A stretch of DNA of 64,000 bases, from contig VZRN01004720.1 in NCBI GenBank assembly GCA_013397935.1, forward strand, positions 506,072-570,071, in the 5' to 3' direction. Below the pieces are notes generated by a model. It was given only the letters and a program-made list of their open reading frames with translations, was not told where the DNA came from and ran no database searches. Made by a program: the position numbers and the translations under genes. Of this stretch, positions 12,981-26,093 are shown one piece after another (position 1 is the stretch's first letter; each line of letters starts with the position of its first letter). This DNA comes from Dasyornis broadbenti (Eukaryota > Chordata > Aves > Passeriformes > Dasyornithidae).

Positions 12981-14924
12981 CCAGGTATTAAGGGAGCCAT
13001 TTCCTGCAGCAGGACTGAGCACTTGCTACCAAACCTACTTGGAGGAAAATAGCCTCGAGATAATGAGAGTCACAGCCGTGCAAATAGCACGAACACGCTG
13101 CTGCAAGGTTTAGGTGCTGCTGAAGCTCGTGCAGAAACAGCCACAAGCAGACAGGGAGAGATGAGGTGGGGAAGGACAGCAACCAGAAACTCGAGCATTC
13201 TGAGCGCACTCTGGAGCATCAGAGTTCTCTGAGGCCTCACAGCTCCCAGAAATGGGAATTACTATCCAAGGGGGATTAAAATGAGGAGAAAAGTAAAATA
13301 ATGGTTCAAAGAAAACAGGTGTTCAATTAATAGTTACTTATGCATTGATGTGGGAGCACGTGTGCTGAAGGAAAAAGGAAAGGATTAGCAGCCTCATTTA
13401 TTTTCCCAAAAACCCTTTCATTACAAACTCACCGTGTCCTTATCAAGACAATTTGAAAAGAAAAAAAAAAAGCCTGTTATCATGGCTGAGAAAGAAAGGC
13501 TGATTTTAATCAATTCTGTCAAGGGAGCTAAACTTGGACATGGTTTTTGCAGGGTTGTCAGCTGCCAGCTCTGGGTCTGTGCTGCTGGGGGCAGCGATGG
13601 TGCCACGAGAGATCAGGGCCCCAGGGGACCCTGGGCACCGCAGGTTCCAAACGGTGCCACTGCTGACACTCGCAGGGGCACCTGTGGCCAACGGGAGAGT
13701 ATTTTGTATTTCACAGGAATTTGATAGGAAGCCGGTGCACGTGTGAGAGAACAGCGCGAAATCGTTCTGGGAGGGAGCAGGGTCCGCAAACAGAACCTGC
13801 CTGGGTGGGACTGGCTCCTCTTTAGCTGTGGCAGCTGTAACAGTGAGAGATGGAGTGCGAGAGTGCAGGGGCGGCTGTGTCTTTGCAGGAGCTTGGCCCT
13901 GCCAGGATCCGAGCAGAACATTCCCTTCTCAGCTCCCGACACCCTCGCTGTGACTTCAGTTCAATCCTGCTCCCGTTCGATCCACAATACAATGGGAAAA
14001 GATAGAGAAAAATCTATTGCAACAAAATGAATTTGCCTCTAAATCTTCCATTATCAGATCAGATTTATAAAAGAAAAGCAGGCAATTAAACCCAACTGAA
14101 TGTTTCACAAACAAAACCACCCAGGTTCAGAATGTGCATTAAAAGGACAAAACTCAGGAAATTACAAACTTGTGAGTGACAATTTATCCCAAGCACCTCT
14201 GCACAAAGGCCTTGCAGCGTTATTAATGACCCACTTTGTCAGCAACTTCCTTCACTTTAACACACTTTTCCTCTTTTGCTGTGGAATTTGGGGCATTTTT
14301 TATCAAGCACCAGATAAATCTCAATCACAGGGAAGGTTAGAACGTTCGGGGGGAAAGCAGTGATGTTTCTGCGGCGTGCTGGGTAAGAACCTGGGACAGC
14401 TCCTTCTCCACTGGGCTCCAAAGACACCAGGAAACCTCATTGCAGCAGAGCCCAGGTAGCCTGAGAAACGTCTGCTGGTTTTTTTTTTTTCATGTAAAAT
14501 GAAAAGCGCTGTTACTTTTCATCCCTGACAGATTTTCTCCATTTCCTATGCAAGTCAGCAAATGATAAAATAGCAGAATATTCACTAGTGTCAAACAGAG
14601 GATTTCAGCAAAGAGCTTCAGTGCGATGTGAAATATTGTAACAATTATTCCTTGTGATCAGGATGTTAATCTTCCTCTTTCAAATCAAATTTGAGGTTAT
14701 CCAGTATGATCTCGCTAGATCTTCTCCAAAATTTCCTATTTTGTGAGTCCCAGTGTTCACTGTGATCCAAAATCAGTGACATCATTTAACTCAGAGCCTC
14801 CCGTTTCCACTCTGTGCAGCTTTTTGACGGAACAAAATCTGAATTTGTGGGTGTCTAAAGATGCCTAAGCAATACACATATACATGTGTTTGTGTCTATG
14901 GGATTATATACAGGCTTACGTGTT

Positions 14925-15004
14925 GAATTACACAATAGTCTGGGTTGGAAGGGACCCTAAAGCTCATCTCATTCCACCCCCTGCCGCAGCAGAGGCACCT
15001 TCTA
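14925..15004 (-). mobile_element. CR1 LINE 3' fragment, short
   Basis: About 80 bases of reverse-oriented CR1 3' end are present: GTCTGGGTTGGAAGGGACCC, AAAGCTCATCTCATTCCACC and CCCTGCCGCAGCAGAGGCACC. It breaks off into unrelated sequence. Confidence 0.82.
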
Positions 15005-16533
15005 AACAGGCAATAAATGCAAACTTCATTTTCAAATGCCATGGAAAACATCCCCAGTTCTAGCTCCTTATACTGCGGATGCATGGGAGACAGTGACAAG
15101 GCTCCTGAGTAAGCCCAAAGCAGTAAGAAAAATAAAAATGTTTAGAACATGTCCAGAAATAAATACAGATGAAGAGTATTTTTACTGCTAACACCTTATG
15201 CATCTGGATTTAAGAGCCTGGATAATGCGGTGAATTATTAACAGGCTGATGTAAATGTAATCAAATCTCCTGACTGGAGTGTACAGAGATCACCACAGGG
15301 AAATAAATAATGAAATGTTTAATCTGCTCTGCTCTCAAGTACCTGCTCTGCTGCTGGGGCTGTGGCTCGGGGTGGGATGTGGAGAACCAGAGGGAGAAAC
15401 CAACACGCAAGGAAAGCTCCGTGTACGGCAGAGCTGTGGAGGTGCTTCTCCCTGAGCTTTGGGCGCTGCCAGGCACTGGGGGCTCTCCTTGCACAGACAA
15501 TGACTGGAGGAAGGAGGGAGCTGGAGAGAACCCAAAAGATTTCACATCTCTCCGTAAATCCCTGCATGAAGCAGCAACATCCGGCTCCCGTGTCATTGTC
15601 TGTCGTGTCAGCACTTTGTGGAGCTTGCCAGGCACGGCAGGGAAGGAGCTGGGAGCTCTCACAGTCCCCCAGCCCAGAATGAGCTGGTGAGGACCAATCC
15701 CGGCCTTGGGATGCCCTGGCAAGGAGCGGAAAGCAGAGACTTGAGCCCAAGCCTTGCTCAGGGCATGGGAACGTTTCCTGCACCCTCTCCAAGCCCAGCT
15801 CTCTGATCTCAGCCTCTGACGCTGATAAGAGCCAGCATTTTCTCACCTCAGCCAGGGACTGATGTGACTAATGTCTGCAAAGAGCTCTGAGGCAGCTGCA
15901 TGGGAGTGCTGGCACGGTGATTAATTCCACAGACTCCTGTGGATGCTAATGAGCATGGGCCTAAAGCACAGCACCGAGCGCACAGGGCGTTATCCTGCAG
16001 CCATGGCTGTGGCGCGGGAGCAAGGCAGGGCTCCTTTCGCTTCTCTGGGACACCCACAGCCCCTTACGGCTGCCACGGGAAGGGCCCGGGACGGGAGCTA
16101 AAGGACAGGGAAAGAGCACAGCCAAGCCCCTTCTGCTCTGCCCCTTGGTACAGGGAAGATGTGGGTTTGCCCGAGGTCACCCAAGATGCAATGAGAGCAT
16201 CAAAGGAAACGCAGGAGCGCAGGTACCAAGCTCAGCCCCCGCGCCCTGCAGGGCTGGCCCGCACAAGCAGCAGCACCGCTCTCAGTGTCTCACCAAAGGG
16301 AGTCTCTGCAAAGTGAGATCAGCTCGGGTCACACAGGGATCTCCAGTACTTGGGAAACTCTTCCTTGAAAATAACATTTTACTAAGATGTCAGCTTTCCT
16401 CCGACACCAAGCAAAATGCATTTCTTATGCCAACGTTTAACACTGTGCATGCAAGAATGCACAAAGTGCATGCTTTCCCTTGGAAGTCTGTGTTTGTATT
16501 TTTGGGGTTTGTTTGTTTCTTTAATTAAAATAA

Positions 16534-16664
16534 AATGTTCAAGGCCAGGTTGAATCAGGCCCTGAGCAATGTGATCTGGTGAGTGGCATCCCTGCCCAGG
16601 CAGGGGATTGGAACCAGAGGAGCTTTAAGGTCTCTTCCAACACAAAGCATTCAGTGATTCTGTG
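16534..16664 (+). mobile_element. CR1 LINE 3' fragment
   Basis: This forward CR1 tail begins at TGTTCAAGGCCAGGTTGAATC, passes GAGCAATGTGATCTGGTG and CATCCCTGCCCAGGCAGG, and ends in TTTAAGGTCTCTTCCAACAC followed by the CATTCAGTGATTCTGTG terminus. The 3' end is complete and the 5' end truncated. Confidence 0.9.
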
Positions 16665-17404
16665 CTGTGTGAGATTAATTTTATGCAATCCACCTCTCTG
16701 GCTGAGAAACAGCTTTTCTACAACCACCCCTGTGGTCATGGGTACTGCTACCTCTGTGTGTGCCCTTCACGGCAGAATCAAATTGCAACGATCACGAAGA
16801 TTAGAAGATTAGGAGAACACACACACACCCCCACAGAAATACAGGGCTCTCAATGTCCCCAAGTAAGGCCCCCCTCCTGCCTGGCTGCAGACTCAGTGAA
16901 ATGTAGCCAGGACATGCATTCTCATCAGCACTGCTTCCCTCCTGGAAGGACAGAGATTTGGTTCACCTCGCAAGGGAGGTGCAGCAGAGCTTTAAATAAC
17001 CACTTACAAACTTTCCTTCCAAAGAAAATTACAAGCCAGTTAATGCCAAGAAATCCCAGGCTAAGATTGATAAAATAGGACTGCCTTCTGCATTTGTGTG
17101 AAAGGAATTAAGGAGTTGTGTGAAAGTTTTTGGCACCGCAGCCAAGAGGAGAGGGAATTCTCGCTTCTGCTTTTACAGAAACTGTTTCCAGGCAAGAGCT
17201 GTGGGTCCTGGATAAGACATGGTTTGCTTGGGGTCAGAGGAATTGCATCCATGTGCAACAGGAGGAATTCAGCACAGGAACTTCAGAGCCAAAGGCTTCA
17301 CCTGAAGTCCTGTGGGAAGTGAATTTTCCTGCTGGGTTATGGAGGCTGGAGGCAGCAGGACGTCAGGGTTCAAATCAGGTACCCACAGCCTGGTAGGACA
17401 TTTC

Positions 17405-17520
17405 ACCTCTCTTTGGCCGCTTAATTTAAAACAGGATTAATAATTCTGGCATGATTAGAATTTTATGAAGCTTAATTAATTAAAGGTCATAAAACACAAT
17501 GAGACCAGCATATGACAGAG
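17405..17520. promoter_or_regulatory. Candidate conserved non-coding element
   Basis: The block holds GGATTAATAATTC, GCTTAATTAATTAAAGG and TCATAAAAC. It is dense in homeodomain-like TAAT cores, free of recognised repeats, and lies upstream of two CR1 insertions that do not disrupt it. Confidence 0.3.
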
Positions 17521-17738
17521 ACCAGACAAATTCAGACTCTCAGTGTGGAAATCCTGCTGTGTTTGAGATGTACAAGCAGCTCTGAAGGGCTGTAGTGGGG
17601 CTGAGGGCTTAGAGAGCTGAGAACCCCCAAAATCATCCAGAGGGGAGCAGAGGGAATGCACAAAACCAAAGTGTGGATTCCCAGTGGGAATGAGCTCAAA
17701 GCAGTGGCCAGTCTGACTCCTGAGGAATCACCCAGCGC

Positions 17739-17857
17739 CGTGGTGGATGTGGCACTTGGGGCCGGGCTTAGTGGTGGACATGGCAGTGCTGGGTTCATGG
17801 TTGGGTTTCACGATCTTCGAGGGCTTTTCCAGCCTTCACGAGGCCGTGATTCTGTGA
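17739..17857 (+). mobile_element. CR1 LINE 3' fragment
   Basis: This forward CR1 tail contains GTGGATGTGGCACTTGGGG, TTAGTGGTGGACATGGCAG, GTGCTGGGTTCATGGTTGGG and CGATCTTCGAGGGCTTTTCC, then a GTGATTCTGTGAG end. Confidence 0.87.
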
Positions 17858-18251
17858 GTGCTCGGGCACAAGGAGCTGTGCACAACCAGGCCCGAGTGTG
17901 CGCACACATCATTCCCTTCAAAGGAGCTCACTGCTCTCCGGGACCTTTAATTGCTGAAAAGTGCAGCAAATCCCCTTAAATATGCCAAACTGGGGTGGGC
18001 AGAAGGGGCTGCTTGGGATTGAAGTAGGATAAAGAGAATAAAATGCAAATCTCCCTGCAGCGTGTACTTATGACTAATACCTATCACAACAGATTCATTC
18101 GGGAACACGCCTGTGACGTTCAACTCGTCAATCCTCCCCACCTCTCCAAGCCTCTGCTCGGGGACCTGCCTGTGCGGCTTCTCCAGCTCTGCCCAGCAGT
18201 GGCTCAGGAGATGCTGCATCTCTCCAGCTTTGGATCCCGCTCTGGGGAGCC

Positions 18252-18480
18252 AGAGAATCATGGAATCGTTTAGGTTGGAAAGACCTTTAAGGTCACCAAA
18301 TCCAATTACCACCACCATGGTCACCACGTTTTTTGAACACTTCCAGGGCTGGTGACTCCAGCACTGCCCAGAGCAGACTGTTCCAGTGCTTGACAACCCC
18401 TTCTGGGAGGAGATTTTCCTTAATATCCCATCTAAACTTCCGCTGGTGTAATTTAAGGCACAGGGTCCTGCTCTGCTCCA
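18252..18480 (-). mobile_element. CR1 LINE 3' fragment
   Basis: This reverse-oriented CR1 tail is one of the best preserved in the window: AGAATCATGGAATCGTTTAGG, TTGGAAAGACCTTTAAGG, GAACACTTCCAGGGCTGGTG, GGAGGAGATTTTCCTTAATA and CACAGGGTCCTGCTCTGC. The 5' boundary is uncertain and may extend to about 18560. Confidence 0.92.
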
Positions 18481-18759
18481 TGGGAGCTCCGACTCTGGCT
18501 CAGCCCATCTCTTATTTAAAGAAGCTCGTTGGTTGGGAAAGGCTCCAAACCTCTTAACAGCCTGCTTCTGTCTCAGGGAAATTATTAGGAAGGATAAGAG
18601 TGCAATTTATAACTATAAAAACCAGCCTGCATTTGAATAAAGCCGAGCCAAATCCATGGATGTCTGGATCCACTTCCCCAGGCCAGGTAGCAGTGGTCAT
18701 TTGGGCATCTGCTTCGCTATCAACCCCCTAAAAAAAGCTTCAATCCTGTGAATCTCTCT

Positions 18760-19015
18760 AAGTACATTAGACAGAGAATGAAAACCGCATTGAGATTAGA
18801 TTTCCATCTCTCGCCATCTACGCACACGACAGCTGGAATTAGTAAATGAACAGACCACTGAAGGAAGGAGGAGGATTAACAATGGAAAATAAAAAAGGTC
18901 GATAATCAGTGGCAACTCTTTGGAAAAGAGACTTAGGACAAATGGCCCAGGCGGCTTCAATTGATTTACTTGGGCGAATGGGAGCTGCAGAATATGAAAA
19001 TGAAAGCACAATCTT
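18760..19015. promoter_or_regulatory. Candidate conserved non-coding element
   Basis: About 250 bases without recognised repeats contain GGATTAACAATGG (SOX-like ACAATGG), TCGATAATCAGTGG, GACAAATGGCCC and TTCAATTGATTTACTTGGG. The density of factor-like motifs is typical of an enhancer, but only comparison with other birds can show it. Confidence 0.35.
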
Positions 19016-19069
19016 CCCTTAATCTGCGGGGGCAGCGGGGCTGGGAGCCGGGGCAGGGCATCATCACCC

Positions 19070-19200
19070 TAACGAGGGGAGCTCTCTGCAACAGCCTCTG
19101 ACAACTCCAATCATCCCAGGGCCCGGCAGGCTCAGAATCCAATTTCAGCTCCAGCCATTATTGCAGAAGTTTTAATCTCCATTCTTATGCAAACAACTGG
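19070..19200. promoter_or_regulatory. Candidate conserved element with octamer-like site
   Basis: The block contains CCATTATTGCAGAAG and TCTTATGCAAAC, close to the POU-domain octamer ATGCAAAT. It adjoins the block at 18760-19015. Confidence 0.28.
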
Positions 19201-22079
19201 AGGGAATGATGGACAGATAAATAAACGAACAAATGACTAAAAGCCGGGCTGACGCACGGGAACGGCTCCTCATGGGGATGAGCAGCGCACGCCCGTGTGA
19301 GCCTGGCACTGGCAGTGAGGGGATGAGAACATGACAGGGGTCACCCCCTGCTCTCGCTGGCTTCACATCAGCTCCAAATTTGATATTCCAGACACAGCAA
19401 CACAGAGGCAGTGACTGCTGTAACAGCGAGCACAAATGTATGGGGGAAAGGAATTGGAAAAGAGCTGTTCTTCATTTATGTCCAGACAGAGGAGAGCTGA
19501 CCTAGGAAGTCAAAATTTATGAGTGAGATAAATACGCTGCCGGTGGCTGGTCTGACCAGACCCAGGCAATGTGATATAAAAACAAACTCACTGCACACAA
19601 TCCCAGGAACATCAACCCTGAACTGCCACAAAATTGGTAGAATAGAAATTCCTTGGTTTGCACAACTCAGGAAAGGTGCTGCTAGGCTGTCAGACTGGTG
19701 CCTTTACTTACATTAAATCATTTCCCGGCACCAAAAGGAAATTAAAGATTATTTTATGCTATTAGCTTTTAGTCCATTTACAACTTTCTGCATTAATATT
19801 AAGATATACAATCTCATTTTTGTCCAGGCTGTAAAAACTACATGAATACAAGATATTTGAAAATTATCTAAGGATTGTGCCCTCTGAGCAGCTCCCTCCG
19901 AAGGTGAACTATGAGGTCTTGGCCTCCCATTTGGAGCCTACTCTAAAACACATTTACTGCTTGTTAGCAGATTAACAGATGAGACAGAGGGGAGTTAAAC
20001 ATAGCCAAGGTGTGAAAACTAATTATAGGCTGCTGCATCAGGCTGGGAATAAGAAAAGCCAGTGTTAAGTGTCTGCCCTAAGCGCTGATATCCATCTCTA
20101 CTGGGGGAAAACAAGGCAGGGCTGAACCTGTTTGCATCTCACCGAGCTGATCTGAATCTCGCTGGGTATCTCCAAGGGAGCAGTGTTCACACTGCCTGCA
20201 CTCACATAAACTTCGCTGCCATCAAAGCCACTCTTTTTGGAGCCAAAATCCACAGCCAGCTCCAGCGAGAGCTGCTGGAAACACGGGTTCAAACAATAAA
20301 TAACAACTCCCCACCAACTTACAATCAAGAGTGGAGTTCCCCCACTCTTCAAGCCATGTGAAGCAAAAAACCGCATTCATCTGAAGCCTTGAACCTTGTG
20401 AATTGCTTTGAGCTTTTGAGTTCCTGCTCAGGAACAGCCTGGCAGGATTTCCTCGGGAATCAGGAGAACACCTTTGTGGGAAACAGGTTCCAGCAGCCCT
20501 AGAGGTGCTGCTTGCTTCTCCTCTTGTCTCTGCTGTTGTGTTTTGCTCGAGGCAGCATTTGTAGCTTTGTGTGAGTGAAGCCCAGGTGTCATCAGAGCCA
20601 GGGGGGATTTGTCTCATGGGCAGAGGCAGCTTCTCATCCCCTGAGATTGTGCTCATTGTCCATCTCTCGGGTCCCTGGGCACTCAGCACAGCTCTAGCAC
20701 AAATGACAGCCAATGATGGAATATTATGGGCTCTGCTGCTGTTATTTTCTACATCATTTACTGATTGGGTCCAAATTTTGTTGTGCACCTTGTGCATCTT
20801 GGTGCAAATTCCCACCAAGAATGGGAGTCAGGCTGTATCAGGCAGTAATAGTGTACCGCAATTTTTCATCTATTTTAAACTTGTATAAATAACTGCACAA
20901 ACTGCAGGGTAATGGAAGTTCGTTCCTCTGGGGCTCTATTTCTTTCCCTGAGCCACTCCTCTGGTTCCTCAGAGGCAAAGCTCTAATGTAGGAACTGTGC
21001 ACCAAAGAAGATCAGAAATGGAAGAAAATAGGGTATTTTTCTTTCTTTGGAACACCCCAACCTCAGCAGCATTTCAAGGACTAGAAAACCACTTCTGCCA
21101 TGAAGTGCAGGAGTTTAGCACCAGCAGTTCCATCAGTCAGAGGTTATGACTTGTGCATGTTTGGAGTTCCTGGCTGATTCTTTATGCATGCACAAGAGCT
21201 GATTGCATCCAAGAGAGCTCTGTGCCTGTTGGTCTGGAGGTGTATTGCCATATGTTTGGTGTACACTTAATTAACACAGTGCAGCTGCACTGCTTTCCAT
21301 CTGTATTACAGATAGGATTTCTATTACATATCTAGGCAGGAGTCCCACAATTCATATTTATTAAAATAATTGCCCCAAGATTTAGGTGGTTGGAAATACT
21401 CAGTCGAGCAGCCCAGCATTGCTTTGCAGAAGGAAAATTGTCCAGCCAGGAAGTCCAAGGAAGAGCATGAGGACTTGAGGGGCTGCCATGTGCAGGCAGA
21501 GCGTCAGCCCTGCAGACAGAGGTCAAAGCAGAGCATTTCTTCCAGGGACTGGTTCTCAGGCTCTGGAGCTTACTGAAGTGTGACTTGCTGGTATATTCAT
21601 ATTCACCATCAGATTCAGGGCTTTTTTTAGCTCCCTGCAATCTTTTTCTCTAGGCATCGGAAATTTAATTTTAAAATTCGATTTGTGTAACGCACGCCTT
21701 GGTCTGGAGTATCTGTTCCTGAAGCACCTGTGTTCAAAATTCATCTGTCTGTGAAAATCATTACAGGTGTAGGAGCTGAGTAAAGGTGCAAATTGCACGT
21801 ATGGATTTCAGTCAAGTTTCACTGCCAGCATCTCTTTTCCCGCTGTACAAAACCAGCTTGCACAACAATACACCAAAAACCCTCTAGGTGCAAGAACAGA
21901 GTGAATGCAGAACACAAGCACACAAATTAAGAGTGACCTAATGGCAATGTTCAGACTCAGGACCTAATTACAACCTTTCAGGAGACGAATACAAGGACCC
22001 AGAGGTGTTTGGGTTTGGGTTTGATAAGGAGAGGACATTCAGCTTTTCATGTCAATGTTCTCGTCTTGTCCAGCTCTGT

Positions 22080-22200
22080 GCCGAGGAAGCAATCTGACTA
22101 ATTAAAGTCCAAATCTGTGCAATTATAGACAGCAACGCATGGCTGAGAAATAATCAAATTTACTTTTCCTATCCATTCATAAAGTCATCAATATAATTGT
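22080..22200. promoter_or_regulatory. Candidate conserved non-coding element
   Basis: AT-rich sequence with GACTAATTAAAGTCC (an inverted repeat), CAATTATAGACAG and AATCAAATTTAC, lying just upstream of the 22.3-kb minisatellite. Confidence 0.28.
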
Positions 22201-22320
22201 GTGGAGCTGGTTAAGGCCTGCACGTAGGAAAGTGAAGATTTCCAGTTACCTGGGGAGCACAAAGGGCAGGGTCCAGCAGCCAGAGCCACTCGCACGCCAC
22301 ACGTCCCTGATGTGCTGTGT

Positions 22321-22610
22321 GTCCCCACACAGGCCCTGACCCCACACAGGCCCTGACCCCACACAGGGCTCTGACCCCACACAGGCCCTGACCCCACACA
22401 GGCTCTGACCCCACACAGGCCCTGAACCCATACAGAGCTCTGACCCCACACAGGGCCCTGTCCCCATGGCTGGGCTCTGACCCCACACAGGCCCTGACCC
22501 CATACAGAGCTCTGACCCCACACAGGGCTCTGTCCCCATGGCTGGGCTCTGACCCCACACAGGGCCCTGACCCCACAGAGGCCCTGACCCCACACAGGGC
22601 CCTGACCTCG
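22321..22610. repeat. 17/18-bp minisatellite with 72-bp higher-order unit
   Basis: The array is built from AGGCCCTGACCCCACAC-type units of 17 or 18 bases, about 15 in all, with two units carrying a 19-base longer variant (TGTCCCCATGGCTGGGCTC). The blocks 22417-22488 and 22489-22560 are near-identical 72-bp copies, so the array grew by duplicating a four-unit block. The reverse strand is open in several frames through the array and reads as Gly-Val-Arg-Ala or Val-Trp-Gly-Gln repeats; this is a by-product of the repeat. Confidence 0.96.
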
Positions 22611-22681
22611 CAAAGCCAGGTACTCCACGAGCACCAGAAATGCAGGGCCAAACGTTACCAGAGCTGGAAATCTGGGACACT

Positions 22682-22717
22682 GGGGAACTGGTGGGGACCT
22701 GGTGGGGAACTGGTGGG
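22682..22717 (+). other. G-quadruplex motif in a 12-bp tandem repeat
   Basis: Three runs of GGGG and one of GGG are separated by seven-base spacers (AACTGGT or ACCTGGT), fitting the usual four-run quadruplex pattern. The motif arises from about three repeats of an 11-12-base unit. It lies on the sense strand of the intron, 70 bases from the minisatellite. Confidence 0.6.
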
Positions 22718-24081
22718 TGCCTTTGAAACAGCTGCTGCCACAGCCCTTCTGTGCTTATTAGCAGAGAAGTTTCCAACTTTGCAGCTGAAGAACTCAGGCT
22801 ATTTTATGTCAAGATTTGAATTATAATAGACTTGCCATAACTGGAGAGCAGAGATAGGGAGAGGTCTGGGAAATGTGCTTAAAGAGCTCACTGCTCTTTC
22901 TTCTTAGGGATTTTTTGCCTGCTTTAAGGGAGCTGTTGTTTGAAAACAACAGTGAGCACGGTAACAGTATTATTAAATATTAAATAGAAACTCCAGGAGA
23001 GGATGCAAGAGAAGGAACATGGCAGATTTTGCTTGAGAAGTTAAATGCAGTTCCATTGATCCATCCTGCAGCCACAGCTCAGAGGCTGCTTTGTGCATTT
23101 GAGCTTTACAAAAATCTCCAAATCCTCAGGAGCAGGCTTAAGGGACTTGATCCATGTGTCAAATCCCCAAACTGAAGCAGCATCCTGATAGGCCTCAGTT
23201 ATCCTAAACAGCACGGAAGGTGATTTCTGTCACCCCAGAGGGCAAAAGCAGATTTTGAGGGAATAATTTGAAAGTTTAATAGTTTTGAAGTTTTTCTCTT
23301 GTTTTGCATTCTCTCCTCTGCTCTGTGCAATGACATCACACACAGCAGCATCAGAAGCACCACGATTCCTGGGCACAGGAGTGATTGGTGCCACAGTGGT
23401 GTGGCAAAGGATCTCCTGGCAACATCCCCAGCAGCCCAATCCTCGGTCCTGGGCAGGGGCCCTTCAATCCCAACCAAGCTCTGAGGCAAGAGCCCTGTCC
23501 TCGAGCCCATCCCGCACGTTCCAGCAGCCAGAGCGTTTCTGGGCTCCCGGCACAGCCTCTCGGTCCTCTGAAGCAGCTCTCTGGGGGCTTGGGGGGATGT
23601 TTTTGGTTTTATCTTTGTTTTCACCAAAGGCCTCATAATGCAATGAACATCAGCAGCAGAGCAGTAGAAACCACGAGCCTGGTGTGCCAAAGCAACTCAA
23701 GTAATTTAAAGCACAGATTAACGCTCCCCTTTTGTGCCAGTCTCTGCTCTCAGGTGTCCCACAGACAAGCAAATAGAACAGACTGGTTTACACTTGTATT
23801 TCCCCTCCTTAACTTTCCATTTTAATTAACATTTTAGTCTTTAACCACGTTAGTGCTCGTTGTGCATTGACAGGTGAAGTAGAACCACATCTCAGAGCAG
23901 CAAACAGAGCTTTGCAAATTGACCTAATCCTTTCAGGGCTTTAGCACATGAACACACATTTTCTTGCTGCCCAGTGGTTCATTTTTGTACCTGAATTCTC
24001 AGGCAACTCAGAATCATGGTAGGAAATTTCATGCTGCACAAAGCTGCTTATCAGCATCAAAAGCAATGAATTCAGATGGTT

Positions 24082-24091
24082 GGGGGGGGGG
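24082..24091 (+). repeat. Homopolymer G10
   Basis: A run of ten G in otherwise mixed sequence. The length may be unreliable in sequencing. Confidence 0.85.
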
Positions 24092-26093
24092 AATAAAGGA
24101 GTTTTCAAGTAATGCTTATGTTACGTTCCACTAAAGGAGCATAGGGGGTGGGTTTGCTTTCCAGCTTCAGGAGAAACTGCTCCCCCTTTCCTGGCCCCTT
24201 TGAAGCGCACCCGACTCTCGAAAGCTGCGTAGGATTAACTTGGCTGTTTGTACATAAAGAACTGCCAGGGAAAGTTTATGGCAGTAATCACCAGCTCCTC
24301 CAGGATCCTCAGCAAAGGAACATTAATAAACATTAGAGAGGAGCGTAAGCTCGGCATCTTTCTAATTAAGAGTGGAAGAGCCTGGCAGATGAGGTCAGTC
24401 CCCAGATGGGGTTGAAGGGCAGTGTAAGCATGAGAGAATAAATTCAACGTAAAGGTCATCTATATGGATTAAATGATCTGAACAGTCAATTCCACAGCCA
24501 TCTTTCTGCAATTAATATTTAATTAAAAATAGAAACACTATAAAGTTTAGCTTTTAACCAGCAAAATTATTTCATGTCCCATAAAACCTTTAAACACAAG
24601 GCCATGCATCCTTTCTCCCTCCCTGTACAAAGCAGCCTTCTGTGGTTGTGAGTCACCCGAGAAAGGGCATTCCAAGGGCAGACAGCCTTTGCACCTTTAA
24701 AACTCTTGAAATCTGTTTCTGGTGACCAGAGACAGCACTTAACAGCTGAAGGGGTTTTTGCCTTTTCATTCAGTTGAGAATTAAATACAATTTCTAATCA
24801 AATATTCATCCAAATACATAATGAATTTAAAGGGCTGGACTAACCCACGGTGAGCAGCAATTCCATGTTTCAGAGCAGAAGGGGGTGGAGAAGGGGCCCT
24901 TGAGGATGGTTCAAGTGCAATGTGCTGATCTCCAGCCCCAGAACGATCCGAGCCCTCGGCTGCTCTCCCCCAGGGAGCTGTAAAACAGCTCAGAACCTGC
25001 AGCTCCTAAAGCACCAATGGCATCTTTCCTCTCTGCTTTGCATTTCTCCCTGGACCTCTCCTGAAAGTGCCTCCAGCATTTGTTTAGTGTGACTGGAAAT
25101 GTTCTGTCTCCTCTGACTTTGCTGCCCCAGAACTAGGCCACCAAGAAGTCACCAGAGGAATATTTGTTCTTCAGCACTCGAGTCCTTTGTAACCTACTTC
25201 CAAGAGTTTAACCTACACCACCAGAAAAAGTTGGAAAAGGAGGTTCAGATTCATCGTGTGAATCTCACGTTTGGAGAATGCAAGAAAAAGTCACCTTAGT
25301 GTCTACAAAGCCCTTTCACCAGGATGAAGGTGGAGAGATTTAGGTCTGGTTCCCAACTCTGTCACCCATTTCCTGCTTGATTTTCCAAAGGCTCTCACTC
25401 TCCGAGCTTCAGGGCCCTGGGAGTGGAGATAATTCTGACTTGTTTTCATACGAGCTGGAGATATTTTCCACAGTGCTGTGAAAATAAGAAGTAATCCAGT
25501 TCAAAGGCTTGTTTTTGCTTCCCTCAAAGTCAACCGTAAAATTCCCTCCACTTCAGTAGTGCAGGATCAACGTCTTTTTCTTTAAATGCTTGATAGAGCT
25601 TCCTCCCTTTATTCTTGGGACTTGGGGTGCTGCTGGTTGTTTGCACTCACTACACGAGATTTGTCGTTGTTTTCAAGGGTATAGAGGTGTGAGTGAGGAT
25701 CTCCATGGGTCTGACTGCCTGCAGCTCTTTGCCTCCCTCGCTGCTTTTAAACCAAATTCCTGGGAGCCGTGACCTTCCCCAGGCAGATTTTCTGGTTCAC
25801 CCACAGCTTTGCTCAGGGAAATTTCTCAGAAGAGTCTTTGCCACTGCACTGGTTATTCCCTGGCTTTGGAAAGCCGCTGTTAAACCTCTCTGAACCTGCA
25901 GCAGCAGCCTGGGTAATCCTCCGTGGAAGGAGGCAGAATCCTCCACATTCACAGGAGCATCCATGCATCCATCAGGAAGTGAGAGCAGGCAGGGAAAGGC
26001 AATCAGCTCGCCTGAGACTCTGATAAGGCAGCGCAATGAATCTCTTCTCTTCTTCCCCAACCCCTGCTGCACGTATCAATTAAATTAGCAGCC

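Noticed and set aside
22188..22776. Repetitive Gly/Val/Trp/Gln protein frames on the - strand
   Set aside because: All are translations of the 17/18-bp minisatellite; several frames are open at once, as expected for a stop-free repeat.
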